Assembly: GCA_025456145.1 (NCBI GenBank)
Contig: JALOLD010000001.1
Location: 62,001 to 126,000, forward strand
Length of the DNA: 64,000 nt
Direction: 5' to 3'
Origin: Thermoanaerobaculales bacterium
GTDB lineage: Bacteria; Acidobacteriota; Thermoanaerobaculia; Thermoanaerobaculales; Sulfomarinibacteraceae
Shown: positions 18,295 to 28,398 of the stretch, in pieces
Layout: the number at the start of each line of letters is the position of its first letter
Numbering within the stretch: the first letter of the stretch is position 1
Program-made: the position numbers and the translations under genes
Notes under the pieces: generated by a model
Told to the model about the DNA's origin: nothing
The model's database searches: none
What the model saw: only the letters and a program-made list of their open reading frames with translations

Positions 18295-18798
18295 TCAGCC
18301 CCTCAGCGCGCCGAGGGCCGCCTCGTAATCGGGCTCCTGACCGATCTCGGGCACGAGCTGGGTGTGGATCACCCGGTCATGCTCGTCGGTCACGACGACG
18401 GCGCGCGCGGTCAGCCCGGCGAGCGGACCGTTGGCGAGACCGATCCCCCAGTCGCGACCGAACTCGGGCGAGCGGAAGGTCGAGAGGGTCTCGAGGTTGG
18501 CGATTCCCTCGGTCGTACAGAACCGCTTCTGGGCGAAGGGCAGGTCGCCCGAGATCACCAGCACCACGGTGTTCTCGAGCCCGGCCGCGGCCTCGTTGAA
18601 GCGCCGCGCCTGGGCCGCGCACACCGGTGTGTCGAGGCTCGGGACGATGTTGACGATCTTCCGCCGGCCGGCGAAGTCGGCGAGGGTCGCCTCGGAGAGG
18701 TCGCCGCGGACCAGCCGGAAGCCGGGTGCCTGGCTGCCCGCCGAGGGCAGCTCGCCGTGGGTGGTGAACGGGTTTCCCTTGAGGGTGACGGTGGCCAT
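18295..18798 (-). CDS. tpx: Thiol peroxidase (atypical 2-Cys peroxiredoxin)
   Basis: 167-residue thioredoxin-fold enzyme that reduces H2O2 and organic hydroperoxides in the periplasm or cytoplasm using thioredoxin. The peroxidatic cysteine is in [17 protein letters not shown] (about residue 60) and the resolving cysteine in [13 protein letters not shown] (about residue 94), the Tpx arrangement. The opening [16 protein letters not shown] is diagnostic for Tpx. ATG 18798 follows GAGGAGG eight bases upstream. The length matches the family (165-170). It stands between the subtilase and the exchanger gene on the same strand, with about 100-base gaps, so it is probably its own transcript. Confidence 0.95.
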   Translation of the reverse strand: MATVTLKGNPFTTHGELPSAGSQAPGFRLVRGDLSEATLADFAGRRKIVNIVPSLDTPVCAAQARRFNEAAAGLENTVVLVISGDLPFAQKRFCTTEGIANLETLSTFRSPEFGRDWGIGLANGPLAGLTARAVVVTDEHDRVIHTQLVPEIGQEPDYEAALGALRG

Positions 18799-18902
18799 GG
18801 TCGGGACCTCCTCGGCGGACGGTTGATCGAGCCCGCCGGACGAATCGGCAAACCGCCGCGTCGGGTCCGCCATTCCTGATCGACCGGGCCGGCCGGTCGC
18901 GG

Positions 18903-19973
18903 TCAGCGGCGGCCGAGGGACCGCCGGAGCTGGCGAGTGGTCTCGATCACCGTGGCGATCAGGGCGGCCGCGCCGAGCGCGGCGGCGGCGGCAATCGCCA
19001 CCATCGGCACCGGACGGCCGACCGCATCGGCGACCAGCCACCCGAGGTAGGCGACCATCGCCCCGAGCAGGGCGATTCCCTCGCGCCGGGTGATCTCGAA
19101 GCCGGTGAAGAAGACCGGCAGGCAGATCAGCGCGGTCATCACCATCACCGGCAGATCGACCCGCAGGGCCTGCCCGGCGACGGCCACGCCGGTCGGCGAC
19201 GCCGATGCCGCGATCCCGAGCACCGCCGTCAGGTTGAACAGGTTCGACCCGATCACGTTGCCGACAGCGATGTCGCGCTGGCCCCGGGCCGCCGCGACCA
19301 CCGAGGTGGCGAGCTCGGGCAGCGAGGTGCCGACCGCGACCAGGGTGAGACCGATCACCCGCTCTGACACGCCGAGCGCCGACGCGATCTCGACCGCGCC
19401 CTGGACCAGCCAGCCCGCCCCGACCACCAGCCCGACCAGACCCACCGTCACCGCGACGACGGCGCGCGCCATCGGCCTCGCCCCGGATGCCAGGACCACC
19501 GTCGAGCCGTCCTCGCCACCAGCCCCGGCGCGTCGTGCGGCGAGGACCAGCCAGACCGTGTGGCCGACGATGAAGGCGAGCAGCAGCGCCCCCTCCCCTC
19601 GCCCGATGGTCCCGTTGGCAGCCATCCCGGCGGCGACCAGCGAGGTCGCGAGGAGGATCGGCACGTCGACCCGGACCAGCCGCTGGGCGACGACGAGCGG
19701 CGCGACCACCGCCGACAGCCCGAGGATGCCGAGAACGTTGAAGACGTTCGAGCCGACGACGTTGCCCAGGGCGAGATCGGCCTTGCCGGCGAGCGCCGCG
19801 CCGAGCGATGCCGCCATCTCGGGGGCGCTCGTCCCGAAGGCGACCACGGTCAGCCCGATCACCAGCGGCGACACCCCGGCGGCGAGGGCGAGCCGGCTGG
19901 CGCCACGGACCAGCAGCTCCGCGCCGACGACCAGCGCGACGAAGCCGGCGAGAAGGACGAGAGCCGAGGTCAA
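18903..19973 (-). CDS. Calcium/sodium antiporter of the CaCA family
   Basis: 356-residue inner-membrane protein with ten hydrophobic helices in two inverted halves. The two alpha repeats that bind the cation are clear: [15 protein letters not shown] with [13 protein letters not shown], and [15 protein letters not shown] with [13 protein letters not shown]. It resembles E. coli YrbG in size and plan. The start is TTG 19973 with GGAG nine bases upstream; the hydrophobic helix begins immediately, so a later start is unlikely. It lies seven bases downstream of the metallopeptidase stop, so the two are probably cotranscribed. Ion preference is not visible. Confidence 0.9.
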   Translation of the reverse strand: MTSALVLLAGFVALVVGAELLVRGASRLALAAGVSPLVIGLTVVAFGTSAPEMAASLGAALAGKADLALGNVVGSNVFNVLGILGLSAVVAPLVVAQRLVRVDVPILLATSLVAAGMAANGTIGRGEGALLLAFIVGHTVWLVLAARRAGAGGEDGSTVVLASGARPMARAVVAVTVGLVGLVVGAGWLVQGAVEIASALGVSERVIGLTLVAVGTSLPELATSVVAAARGQRDIAVGNVIGSNLFNLTAVLGIAASASPTGVAVAGQALRVDLPVMVMTALICLPVFFTGFEITRREGIALLGAMVAYLGWLVADAVGRPVPMVAIAAAAALGAAALIATVIETTRQLRRSLGRR

Positions 19974-19980
19974 TCCCGGG

Positions 19981-20649
19981 TCACTCCGAGCCTCGCTCGA
20001 GGCGTTCGGCGCCCCCCCCTGGGCTCGAGCCCGCCCATGGGAGCCGCAGCTGGCCGACCGGCTCGCGGTCGTCGCTCGCGACGCCGAGCAGGCCGCGCTC
20101 GACCGGTGGCAGACTGCCCCAGGCGCCGCCGAGCCAGCTCACCCCTTCGAGAAAGGCCTGCGCCCGGTCGGTCTCCGGACAGACCCGGCGGAGCAGCCGC
20201 CAGAAGGCCTTCGAGTGGTCGGGATGGCTGACATGGGCGAGCTCGTGGGCGACCACCGCCTCGAGCACCCAGGCCGGCATCGTTCGCAGCGCCGCGTTGA
20301 GCCGGATCGTGCCGGTGCGGACGCTGTAGCTGCCCCACCGCGATCGCTGCGCCGTGGAGAACTGCGCTCCGTTGACCGCAGGCGGCTCGGGGAACCGAGA
20401 GGCGACCCGCCGCGCCAGCTCGAAGGCGTCGTGCCGCCGGTTGACCTCGCGCGCCCGCTCGCGCCGCACCAGGGTCCGGGCGAGCTCGGCGGCGGCGCTC
20501 TCGACATCGGCCCGCGACACCCAGGAGGGGGCGCTCACCCGAAGCTCGCCGTCGACCAGCCGGGCGTTGATGTTCTTGACCCGCTTGCGGGTGATCCGCA
20601 GGGCGAGGGTCATTCCGTCGACCTCGATCGTCCGGAGCTTCTCCGTCAT
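19981..20649 (-). CDS. YgjP-like (M48/DUF45) zinc metallopeptidase
   Basis: 222-residue cytoplasmic protein of the YgjP/WLM family related to SprT. The zinc site HELAHVSHPDHSKAFW lies near residue 140, with the two His of HExxH and the downstream H-P-H cluster. RSRWGSYSVRTGTIRLN before it is the family's characteristic strand. The opening MTEKLRTIEVDGMTLALRI is a typical beginning. ATG 20649 has no strong ribosome-binding site; in-frame codons further upstream have no homologous content. It is followed after seven bases by the CaCA exchanger. The substrate of this family is not established. Confidence 0.85.
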   Translation of the reverse strand: MTEKLRTIEVDGMTLALRITRKRVKNINARLVDGELRVSAPSWVSRADVESAAAELARTLVRRERAREVNRRHDAFELARRVASRFPEPPAVNGAQFSTAQRSRWGSYSVRTGTIRLNAALRTMPAWVLEAVVAHELAHVSHPDHSKAFWRLLRRVCPETDRAQAFLEGVSWLGGAWGSLPPVERGLLGVASDDREPVGQLRLPWAGSSPGGGAERLERGSE

Positions 20650-20711
20650 GGCGACACAGTCTACGTCAGCGGTGCGTCGCTCGTGCCCGGCGACATCCGG
20701 CCCACCACCCC

Positions 20712-20933
20712 TCAGGAAAGGCGCTCGACGAAGTCGCGGGCCGCGTCCTCGGCGCGCCGGCTGCGCCGCCGGCGCTCGATCGGCACCCGGAAGCGGCGTC
20801 GCCGGCGCTCCTCGCCGGTGCGCCGCTCGACGGTGGTCCTCGCCGAGCTGCCGAGGCTCCGCATCCGCGGCAGCACCAGGATGGCGACCAACACCACCGC
20901 GACCGAGATGATGATGACGACGCCGATGTTCAT
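20712..20933 (-). CDS. Small single-span membrane protein
   Basis: 73-residue protein: one hydrophobic segment (residues 3-22, VVIIISVAVVLVAILVLP) followed by a strongly basic cytoplasmic tail (RRTGEERRRRRFRVPIERRR). AGGA stands four bases before the ATG. It lies 62 bases upstream of the metallopeptidase and could lead that operon. No family is recognised. Confidence 0.6.
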   Translation of the reverse strand: MNIGVVIIISVAVVLVAILVLPRMRSLGSSARTTVERRTGEERRRRRFRVPIERRRRSRRAEDAARDFVERLS

Positions 20934-20992
20934 CGAATCCTGAGCGTACGATACATGACGGTTTCACCGAGCACAACAGACGCCTCTCGGGC

Positions 20993-21742
20993 TCACGGCG
21001 CGGGCATCGCGAAGCGCGCGTCGTCGAGGTCGGGGTCGAGCTCGATCCGCTCGATGGCGATCCGCAAGACCCCCGGTCGCTCGGCGGCCCGGGTTTCGAC
21101 GACGTGCGGGAAGACGAGCCCTCCGACCTCCCGGAAGTCCGAGAAATGGTTCTCGAGCCGCACCGGCCGTCCGCGGATCGAGCGGGTCACGTCCGACCGG
21201 ACGACCTGCCGCGACTCGGCATCGACGAAGTCGTACCGGAGGCTGCCGTCCGCGAGGGTTATGGCGAGCTTGAACGCCTCGCCGCCAGGAAGCGTCTCGC
21301 GGCCGACCAGCTCGACGGTGTGCCCCTTCTCCCGCCAGCCGACGAGCGGTCCCTCGAGGTCGAGCTGGTCGATCGTCGCCGGCACCTCGCCGACAGCCGC
21401 GGAGGCGGTCGGCTCGAGCACGCCCTCGAGCGGCGCGACCCGCCAGCTCGTCGTTCCGTCGTGGGCGAAGACGCTGGTGGTGCCCTGGAAGCTGAACTCG
21501 AGCCGGTAGAGCCCGGGCCGCTTCATCTCGCGGACCACCCGAGCCACTCGCCCGCCGCTTGCCGTCGCCACCCCGCTCTCGCGGATCGCGGTGAGCGCCC
21601 GGATCTTCGCCTCGCCTCCCCGGGCGGCGAGGTTTGAGGCGACAATCTCGTCGACCGGCGATGGCGGTGCGGCACAGGCGGAGACGAGCAGCAGTAGCAG
21701 CAGCGGCCGACCGAGAAACGAAAGCGCCGGCGTCGTCTTCAT
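20993..21742 (-). CDS. Outer-membrane lipoprotein, LolA/LolB-like fold
   Basis: 249-residue lipoprotein: the signal sequence ends with lipobox LVSAC, so it should be anchored by Cys about 22. The mature start DEIVASNLAARGGEAKIRAL resembles a common group of LolA-type outer-membrane lipoprotein-sorting-like proteins. Short beta strands follow, consistent with a curved sheet that binds lipids. ATG 21742 follows GGAAGGGG and overlaps the stop of the upstream gene as ATGA, so translation is coupled. Function is inferred only from the fold type; these proteins are often annotated as hypothetical. Confidence 0.68.
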   Translation of the reverse strand: MKTTPALSFLGRPLLLLLLVSACAAPPSPVDEIVASNLAARGGEAKIRALTAIRESGVATASGGRVARVVREMKRPGLYRLEFSFQGTTSVFAHDGTTSWRVAPLEGVLEPTASAAVGEVPATIDQLDLEGPLVGWREKGHTVELVGRETLPGGEAFKLAITLADGSLRYDFVDAESRQVVRSDVTRSIRGRPVRLENHFSDFREVGGLVFPHVVETRAAERPGVLRIAIERIELDPDLDDARFAMPAP

Positions 21743-22461
21743 CGTCCGCCCCTTCCCACCCCACCGGCCGGGCTGTAGGGCGTCGCTCGCGGCCGTGCCG
21801 GCCAGTAGGCCGGGCCGGTCCCCCAACCCCAGTAGGTCGGCGTCCCGTAGTACGCCCAGTCGTCGGCGGCGGCTGCCTCCTGGGCCTCGCGTTCCTCATC
21901 CGCTCTCTGCTCGGCCTCGATCTCGCGAATCCGCACCTCGTTCGCCTGCCGATCGGCATCGGCCCGCGCCTGCCGGTCGGCGAGGATCGCCTGCCGCTCG
22001 GCCGGGGTCATCCACTCGCCGTCGAGCTCGACGTAGCCGCGGGCCCGGTAGCTCTCCTCCTCGGTGACCCACCTGCCGTCGAGCAGCACCCGGCCGAGGG
22101 CGCGGTTCGCCTCCTCGTCGTCCGGGAGGATCGTCAGCACCGCCTGCCACGCCTCCTCGGCCTGACTGGCGAGGGCGTCGTCGGTCGCCCACCGCGCGAG
22201 CTCTCGCCAGGCCTCGGCATCGTCGGGAGCGAGGGTGGCCGCCCTGTCGCGGTACTCCTGAAGCGGCGAGGTTCCCTTGGAGATGCTGACGACGCTCGAC
22301 ATCGGAGCACTGATCGTGCCGCCACCGATGTCGACGACCACCTCCTTTTCCGTCTGCTCGACGATCTGACCGGTGATCTGACCGCCGCCCCGGAGGTGGA
22401 CGTCGTCGGCGATCGCCGGCACCCCGGCCAGCGAAGCAACCACGATCGTGAGGATCCGCAT
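21739..22461 (-). CDS. Hypothetical exported protein with coiled-coil and Tyr/Trp-rich tail
   Basis: 240-residue protein with a signal peptide (cut near AIADD). Residues 20-65 are beta-rich (VHLRGGGQITGQIVEQTEK) and resemble a short domain seen in secreted acidobacterial and planctomycete proteins. Next come a TPR-like helical part (DDAEAWRELARWATD), the short WVTEEESYRARGYVELDG, a charged coiled coil (RADADRQANEVRIREIEAEQ), and a tail rich in Tyr, Trp, Gly and Pro. ATG 22461 is preceded by GGAGG. The stop overlaps the lipoprotein start (ATGA). The role is unknown; the coupled pair suggests they act together in the envelope. Confidence 0.65.
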   Translation of the reverse strand: MRILTIVVASLAGVPAIADDVHLRGGGQITGQIVEQTEKEVVVDIGGGTISAPMSSVVSISKGTSPLQEYRDRAATLAPDDAEAWRELARWATDDALASQAEEAWQAVLTILPDDEEANRALGRVLLDGRWVTEEESYRARGYVELDGEWMTPAERQAILADRQARADADRQANEVRIREIEAEQRADEEREAQEAAAADDWAYYGTPTYWGWGTGPAYWPARPRATPYSPAGGVGRGGR

Positions 22462-22697
22462 CACCGCCGCCTCCATCCTGCGGGTCGAACCGCACAGACT
22501 CTCGTCGCGGGAACTGCACCGCAGTGTACCACCCGCCGACGATCCCGCTCCGAGGCGCGAAGCGGAGGGGTTACGCGGACCCGGCGGGTCGGGTCACGTA
22601 TCGCCGATCGGGCGCGACGGCCTGGCATCGCTCTTGCTTAGAACTTCGGGGACCGACATCGCGGGCGGATGGTCGCCGCCGTCCGCCGGAGGAGCTC

Positions 22698-22796
22698 ATG
22701 CGCCGCACCAGCCGTAACATCCTGATCGCCAGCCTGGCCGCCGCCGCGGCCGCGGTTATCGCACTGCTCATCAAGCACAAGTCGCAGCTCTCCTGA
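22698..22796 (+). CDS. 32-residue membrane peptide
   Basis: A short reading frame with a strong ribosome-binding site (GGAGGAGCTC directly before the ATG). It encodes a basic N-terminus (MRRTSRN), one hydrophobic helix (ILIASLAAAAAAVIALLI) and a KHKSQLS tail. The topology is that of a small inner-membrane peptide. The flanking 200 bases on each side hold no other gene on this strand. Only the ribosome-binding site and hydrophobic profile support it. Confidence 0.5.
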   Translation: MRRTSRNILIASLAAAAAAVIALLIKHKSQLS

Positions 22797-22909
22797 TCCG
22801 CGTCCTCGACGCGACGAGCCGCCGGCCGCCCCGCGGAGCCCGGTGTGCCTTCGTGTGCCCGAGCGACCATCCATGGCCCGTCGGCTCCCGGTGAACGCCG
22901 TCGGCGGTT

Positions 22910-23152
22910 TCAGCTCTGACCGGGGCGGCCGAGCCGTCGCCCGATCAAGATCATCGCCACACCGACGACGAGCATGATCAGCCCGGCCCACAGGTAGGCC
23001 CTTCCGTCCCCCGACGAGCCCATGATCACCGGGATCGTGGCGAAGCAGGCAACGACCCAGCCGAGCACGGTCAAGCCGTGCGACGGACGCTGGGCGGGGG
23101 TCAGGCTCGGGCGAAGGGCGGGTCCGCCTCCGGCGGCTTGCAGGGTCGGCAT
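22910..23152 (-). CDS. Small two-helix membrane protein
   Basis: 80-residue protein with two hydrophobic segments (VLGWVVACFATIPVIMG and YLWAGLIMLVVGVAMILIG) separated by SSGDGRA, and a basic end GRRLGRPGQS. GGAG lies eight bases before ATG 23152. It resembles many small actinobacterial and acidobacterial membrane proteins without known function. Confidence 0.6.
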   Translation of the reverse strand: MPTLQAAGGGPALRPSLTPAQRPSHGLTVLGWVVACFATIPVIMGSSGDGRAYLWAGLIMLVVGVAMILIGRRLGRPGQS

Positions 23153-23494
23153 TTCGTAGGCTCCGTTCTCCCGGCGCCTCGATGTCGGCGCCTCATCGCT
23201 TGGGTAGCGGACCGGGCGGTCGCCGGGCGACCGGAGGGGTCGTCGGCTGCGGCCCGTCGTCAACAGGCTTTCGGTCCTTCGGCCGGGGGGCCGTCTCGGG
23301 CGTGCGCTCCACGACCGTCTCGGGCCCGGGCGGCCGGTCCGGCGCTTCGGCACGGCGGGTCGGTCGGTCCATGCGGCTCGTATCAGCAAGTCCGATGCCA
23401 CGGCCCATCACGCCCGTGAACGAGGGTGATCGGGTATTCGGAGGCTTTACCTCTGATCCGAACCGGTGTAGCGTGGCGGCGGGAGAGCTGAGCG
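23153..23494. other. 342-base gap upstream of the sigma-54 activator
   Basis: No gene is supported here. A proline-rich minus-strand frame (23193-23411) is open, but it has no ribosome-binding site and reads like GC-rich noncoding DNA. The last 80 bases (23420-23494) are A/T-richer (GGTGATCGGGTATTCGGAGG) and are the probable promoter region of the regulator. Confidence 0.4.
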
Positions 23495-25051
<1,557 letters not shown>

Positions 25052-25577
25052 AAACGGCGGCGCGGCGGCGCCGACCAGCTTCCGCCATCCCCGGACGACC
25101 CGCCGCCACCATCCGAGCGGTGCGACCGCGTCGACCGATGGGGCGACCGCGATCCGCCAGGGCGAGTCGGTGGCGACCGAGTACCGATCGGGTCGCGGAG
25201 GCGGCGGGGTGGGGCTCGGCGCCACCGGCGACCCGTCCGGCATCGCCTCCTCCTGCTCCTGCTCCTCGTCATCGTCGACGTACGGGACGAGTACCTCGGG
25301 TGCGACGACCCGCCGCCACTCGTCCTTCGGCGCCTCGGTGATCCGCCACACCTGCGGCTCGCCGGGCGGGCTCGGCGGGCCGGGCTCGCCGCCCGCATCC
25401 TGCCAGACGGCGCGGATCTCGCGCAGCTGCACCGCGTCGAGCTCCATTCCGCGGGCCCGGATCGACAGCACGCGGCGCTCGCTCTCGACCACAAGATAGA
25501 GCCCTCGCCCGCGCGCCAGCTCGGCCTCGAGCGCGACCGGGTCGACCGGCCCCTGCCCAGCGACCGCCGAGGCGACG

Positions 25578-26351
25578 CTAGTACAGGTACACGCGAGTGC
25601 CCACGCCCACCGTCTGCCAGACATACTCGAGATCCTCGTCTCCGAGCCGGATGCAGCCGTGGGTCACCGGCTGTCCGAGCAGGCTCTGGAACAACGTTCC
25701 GTGGATCAGATAACCGTCCCCGAGCGACAGGGCATAGTCGCCGAGCGACACATCGTCACGCCGAGCCCGCCAGTCCTCGGGGGGGAGCGTCCCCTCCTCG
25801 ACAAAGGCCCAGTCGGGCTTGATCCAGACCGGGTTGCGCCGCTTCTCGATCACCCGGCGCTCGCCGGTCGGCGTGTCGAAGACCCAGACCCGGTTGCCCG
25901 GCTCGACGAGGACCGTGCCGCTTCCCGCCGAGCACGCCGCCTCGCGGAGCACCTCGCCGCCGCGCTCCAGCCACAGGCGACCGCGGGCGGTGTCGATGAC
26001 CACGATCAGACCGCGCGGCGGCTGCCGGCGGAGCCGGCGCACGGCGTCCCGCCCGGGGTCGAGGGAGGCCGACGCCGGATCGACGGCGAACGACGCCGAT
26101 CGGATCGTGTCGCCGGCCATCGCTCCGGCGGCGATCACGGCGACGACCGCGAGGGCGAGGCCAGCCGATGCCGGGACCAGCCAACCAGGCCGCGCCCGCC
26201 CCTCCGCGGGGGTCTCGCCGGTGACGACCTCGGGCGCGCCCGGCCCGGCGGGCTCGCCGACCTCGTCGACCGTCCCGGCGTCCTCGACCCCGCTGGCCTC
26301 GCCGACCGTGCCAGCGTCGTCGACCCTTCCGGTCCCGTCGAGCCCGCTCAC
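25578..26351 (-). CDS. Membrane-anchored L,D-transpeptidase (YkuD domain)
   Basis: 257-residue protein. Residues 1-55 form an acidic cytoplasmic tail with two DAGTV-type repeats. One transmembrane helix (about residues 60-80, ASAGLALAVVAVIAAGAMAG) follows. The periplasmic YkuD domain covers about residues 110-257, with the catalytic motif THGCIRLGDEDLEYV near residue 232 and the upstream His in GYLIHGTLF. Such enzymes crosslink peptidoglycan between mDAP residues or attach lipoproteins to it. The start is GTG 26351 (GGAG seven bases upstream). It lies four bases after another YkuD gene and overlaps the next gene. Confidence 0.88.
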   Translation of the reverse strand: MSGLDGTGRVDDAGTVGEASGVEDAGTVDEVGEPAGPGAPEVVTGETPAEGRARPGWLVPASAGLALAVVAVIAAGAMAGDTIRSASFAVDPASASLDPGRDAVRRLRRQPPRGLIVVIDTARGRLWLERGGEVLREAACSAGSGTVLVEPGNRVWVFDTPTGERRVIEKRRNPVWIKPDWAFVEEGTLPPEDWRARRDDVSLGDYALSLGDGYLIHGTLFQSLLGQPVTHGCIRLGDEDLEYVWQTVGVGTRVYLY

Positions 26352-26355
26352 GACG

Positions 26356-27462
26356 TCACTCCATCCTTCCGACGATGGTCACGTGGGTCCCGACCTTGAC
26401 CAGGTCGAGGAGCCGGTCCATGTCCTCGTCGCGCAAGGCGACGCAACCTTCGGTCCAGTCCCTCCCCTGCCCGCCATGTCCGTGGATCTCGATCAGGCTG
26501 CCCGGGCCGACGCCCCGCGGGATCGTCCCGGCGGCCCGCTCGATCTCGTACCTCCGCCGGTCGTCGGCGTTCGGGTAGTCGAGCAGCAGCGCCTTGTAGT
26601 ACTTGGTGGCGCCCCGGGTCTTGACCGTGACCACCCGGTAGCGGCCCTCCGGGGTCGCGCGATCGCCGGCGTGGCGCTTCGGCGCGAGGCCGGCGGTCCC
26701 GATCTCGGCCGCGAACGCCACAACCTGGCGACCGCTCCGGTAGACCCTCACCTTCCTCGCCGACTTGTCGACGACCACCACCGCCACCCCCTGCCGCCTC
26801 GACACCTCGAGGGTCTCCGCGACCTGCCTCGTCCAGCGGGAGCGCAGCTCGGGGTCGGCGAGCCGGTCCTGCTGGCGGCGCCAGCCGTCCTGGGCGGCGT
26901 CGGCGAGGGCGATCGCATCCTCCGCGGCGACCAACGCGCCGGCCGGGTCGTCGGCGGCGATCAGGCTCTCCGCGAGGCGCAGCTGCAGTCGTGCCGCCTG
27001 GGCGGCCCGAGCGTGCTGGCGCGAGCTGCCCGCCGCCCTGGCCTTGCGGTCCGCGAGGGCGACCTCGCGGGCGGCCGCCTCGATGCTCGCCCGGGCCATT
27101 GCCCCGAGCTCGGCGTCCGCACGACGGCGCCGCTCGACCTCGTCGGCGGCGAGCTTCATCGCCTCGCCCCACGCCCGGGTCGCCCGCTCGGTCGAGCCTC
27201 CCGCGACCGCCTCGGCCTGGGCGATCTCGGCGACCCGGACCAGCTCGGCGAGACGATCGGCCGGCTCGGGGTCGCCCCGTCGCAGCTCGGTGATCGCCCT
27301 GGTCAGCACCGGTCGCCAGGTCGCCGCATCGGGAGGCGGAAGCGGCTCGCGGCCGCACCCGAGCAGGGCGGCGATTACCGCGAGCAGGCATGCAGCGGCC
27401 GGCCGGCGGCCCGATGACCGTTCCGCCGGCCGGCCCACTCCCACAGAACGTGCCGTCAGCAA
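26356..27462 (-). CDS. L,D-transpeptidase lipoprotein with helical N-terminal region
   Basis: About 368 residues. A lipobox LLGC near residue 35 indicates lipoprotein export. Residues about 45-225 are alanine-rich helices resembling a TPR or coiled-coil stalk. The YkuD domain spans about 230-365, with the substrate His in IEIHGHGG and the catalytic Cys in WTEGCVALRDEDMD. The start drawn is TTG 27462, which overlaps the upstream stop by seven bases; GTG at 27444 or 27438 is possible, and none has a good ribosome-binding site. It forms peptidoglycan crosslinks or tethers proteins to the wall. It precedes a second YkuD gene by four bases. Confidence 0.87.
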   Translation of the reverse strand: MLTARSVGVGRPAERSSGRRPAAACLLAVIAALLGCGREPLPPPDAATWRPVLTRAITELRRGDPEPADRLAELVRVAEIAQAEAVAGGSTERATRAWGEAMKLAADEVERRRRADAELGAMARASIEAAAREVALADRKARAAGSSRQHARAAQAARLQLRLAESLIAADDPAGALVAAEDAIALADAAQDGWRRQQDRLADPELRSRWTRQVAETLEVSRRQGVAVVVVDKSARKVRVYRSGRQVVAFAAEIGTAGLAPKRHAGDRATPEGRYRVVTVKTRGATKYYKALLLDYPNADDRRRYEIERAAGTIPRGVGPGSLIEIHGHGGQGRDWTEGCVALRDEDMDRLLDLVKVGTHVTIVGRME

Positions 27463-28070
27463 CCGAGCTTGGTGCGGACGTTGGTCAGATCGGTCGCGAC
27501 CGTCGTCAGCTCGGGCTCGATGGTCTTCGCGAGCTCGGTCGCGGCCAGATAGCGCTCGGCCGCCACCTGGGCCTGGAGCTCGGCCAGCTGACCCGACAGC
27601 GCGTCGAGCCTGCCCTGCATCAGCTCGAGATCCTGGGCGAAGCCCTTCGGCTTCTTGCGGCAGGCCGCGAGGGCCGTCAGGTCGGCCTCGGCCGTCGCCA
27701 GCTGAGCCGTGATCGACTCGACCGCCTCGTTGGCGGCGGCGATCGCCGCCTCACGGTTGGCCACGGCGGCGTTCTTCGCGGTCTCGGCGGCGGTGCTCGC
27801 CTCGGCGAGCATCCCGGTCGCCTTCTCGTAGGACCTCGAGAGCGCGAACCGGGCGTTCTGGGCCTCGACCTCGGCGTTCGCGGCGCGCTGCGCCTCGCGA
27901 GCGGCCTCGAGCTCGGCCGGAGCATAGGTCGCCGCGTCGGCCGCCTCGGCGTTCTCCACCGCGACCTTGACGGCGTCGATCTCGGCCTGGGGCGGCTTCG
28001 CACACCCGGTCAGCGCCGAGACCACGATCACCAGCACCACCACGAACATCCCCCTCATCGCACTTTTCAT
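27456..28070 (-). CDS. DUF4398-like helical lipoprotein
   Basis: 204-residue lipoprotein: signal VVVLVIVVSALTGC with the acylated Cys near residue 23. The mature part is an alanine- and glutamate-rich helical protein (AADAATYAPAELEAAREAQ), matching the style of DUF4398 proteins that often lie beside OmpA or envelope genes. Two further regions of heptad-like helix follow, and it ends RTKLGC. ATG 28070 follows a strong AAAGGAGAT site, the best in this operon, so this is probably the first gene. It overlaps the next (YkuD) gene by seven bases. It may be a substrate or spacer for the transpeptidases. Confidence 0.75.
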   Translation of the reverse strand: MKSAMRGMFVVVLVIVVSALTGCAKPPQAEIDAVKVAVENAEAADAATYAPAELEAAREAQRAANAEVEAQNARFALSRSYEKATGMLAEASTAAETAKNAAVANREAAIAAANEAVESITAQLATAEADLTALAACRKKPKGFAQDLELMQGRLDALSGQLAELQAQVAAERYLAATELAKTIEPELTTVATDLTNVRTKLGC

Positions 28071-28398
28071 CTTCGTATCTCCTTTGTGGGCGCCCTCGGC
28101 TCCGTGGCGACGGCGATCGCCGTCGCCCGGTCCGATACTCTACGCCCCGTCGAGCCCTGCTTCGCAAGGTCCGCGCCAGGATTCTACAACAGCATGCCGG
28201 GCTGGTGGGTCGAATTCGGAGGTGGAATTACTGATTCCGTCAGTATCGGAAGATAATCCTCCGATATTTGCGGTTCCGGGAGCGCCAAAACCGTCACGCT
28301 TGACCAAATGTGCAAGTCCGTGTACTCATGGGTGGCGTTACCCACGTCCGCCGCGGCGGACCCAGTCAAACCCGAGACGCGAATCGGAGGGCGATACC
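28071..28398. promoter_or_regulatory. 328-base divergent control region with stacked inverted repeats
   Basis: Gap between the lipoprotein/L,D-transpeptidase operon and the hydrolase gene. A 60-base line counted here (28261-28320) is 57 % GC against about 70 % around it. It carries ACTGA(TTCCG)TCAGT at 28230-28244, TATCGGA-9-TCCGATA at 28244-28266 and the 16-base perfect palindrome GTCCGCCGCGGCGGAC at 28346-28361, 37 bases before the hydrolase ATG. These look like operators or hairpins; no regulator is assigned. Confidence 0.45.

Noticed and set aside
23193-23411. Proline-rich small minus-strand frame
   Set aside because: No ribosome-binding site, no hydrophobic or domain pattern; typical of open frames in GC-rich noncoding DNA.
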